DNA from: Gammaproteobacteria bacterium
Lineage (GTDB): Bacteria > Pseudomonadota > Gammaproteobacteria > Enterobacterales > Kangiellaceae
NCBI GenBank assembly: GCA_013372875.1
Contig: JABXIW010000027.1
Coordinates: 1-6,558, forward strand
DNA: 6,558 nucleotides
Reading direction: 5' to 3'
The notes beneath the pieces are model-generated. The model was not told the origin of the DNA. It did not search any database and saw only the letters and a program-made list of their open reading frames with translations. The position numbers and the translations under genes were made by a program. This document shows positions 6,333-6,558 of this stretch, in pieces (position 1 is the first letter of the stretch; each line of letters opens with the position of its first letter).

Positions 6333-6355
6333 GGAGCAAGCCTCACCCTTGCTCC
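6333..6355. terminator. 8-bp hairpin after the lipoate-ligase gene, better oriented for the minus strand
   Basis: GGAGCAAG (6333-6340) pairs with CTTGCTCC (6348-6355) around a 7-nt loop, 6 nt after the plus-strand stop. On the plus strand it is followed by GAACAG, with no T-run. On the minus strand it is followed by TTTCATT, a short T-rich tail. It may therefore end a minus-strand transcript coming from the right edge as well as the lipoate-ligase transcript. Confidence 0.5.
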
Positions 6356-6368
6356 GAACAGCTTCTAG

Positions 6369-6558
6369 CTACTGGATATAGTCATTTCGTTCGCTGCCTT
6401 TCTCCGAGAAGTACTCGATAAACTCAAACAGCATACCGTAACAGCGATGTAAACATGCTCATCACCAACGTGAAACCATTCAGTCAATCGGCCAAACCAG
6501 TTATCAATTTTGTCTGCCAAAAATAAATGAGATCCAGTTCAAATATTTATCCATGACG
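6369..6558 (-). pseudogene. Broken 3' part of a small minus-strand gene (tentative)
   Basis: No single frame is open, but three short protein-like pieces follow one another on the minus strand. From ATG 6554 the frame reads MDKYLNWISFIF, then meets a stop. After the A5 run at 6519-6523 (T5 on the minus strand) the next frame reads ADKIDNWFGRLTEWFHVGDE. Near 6436-6456 the first frame resumes as CYGMLFEFIEYFSEKGSERN and ends at a TAG (6371-6369). The first and last pieces share a frame, so one lost T and one compensating insertion would restore about 62 codons. The stop lies 13 bp before a hairpin suited to this strand. It could be a pseudogene, a sequencing error or chance. I do not recognise the family, and the gene may begin beyond the window. 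Confidence 0.35.

Noticed and set aside
6095..6346. 83-codon minus-strand frame opposite the lipoate-ligase gene
   Set aside because: It lies antisense within a gene with conserved motifs, is low-complexity and His/Arg-rich, and has no independent support.

Overview
The window looks like ordinary chromosomal DNA of a marine gammaproteobacterium, most likely a Vibrio. This rests on moderate G+C, codon use, the style of the small lipoproteins, and the pairing of an AraC/GyrI-like regulator with a PLP aminotransferase. The genus call comes from general familiarity, not a database match. There are no rRNA or tRNA genes, CRISPR arrays, transposases, phage genes or integron attC sites.

Layout, left to right. 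(1) A sigma70-like promoter (about 107-136) drives a 345-residue DUF4382-type lipoprotein (242-1279). (2) A hairpin with T-rich flanks on both strands separates it from a convergent AraC-family regulator (1384-2253, minus strand) that has a C-terminal GyrI-like ligand-binding domain. (3) A 124-bp divergent control region carries two exact 14-bp direct repeats set 22 bp apart. The promoter-proximal copy runs into the -35 position of a promoter that has a good -10 box but no -35 box. (4) A fold-type-I PLP-dependent aminotransferase follows (2378-3526), ending in a strong 12-bp hairpin. (5) A 414-bp stretch has no convincing gene; its second half may be a small RNA, an interspersed element or a decayed gene. 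(6) A secreted, probably periplasmic, coiled-coil protein of unknown function (3941-4969) is convergent, across an 11-bp-stem terminator, with (7) a small DUF4156-like lipoprotein (5065-5397, minus strand). (8) Divergent from that is a lipoate-protein-ligase-family protein with a TTG start (5617-6327). (9) The right edge carries what looks like the broken 3' part of a small minus-strand gene (6369 to the edge).

Apart from the regulator and aminotransferase, which probably form one regulatory unit with the AraC protein activating the aminotransferase gene, the genes look like independent single-gene units separated by terminators. Three of the six solid proteins are exported (two lipoproteins and one signal-peptide protein). 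I see no clear new multi-gene system. The best leads are the AraC-type operator arrangement, the uncharacterised periplasmic protein, the unexplained 3720-3935 stretch, the divergent lipoate-ligase relative, and the broken gene at the right edge.
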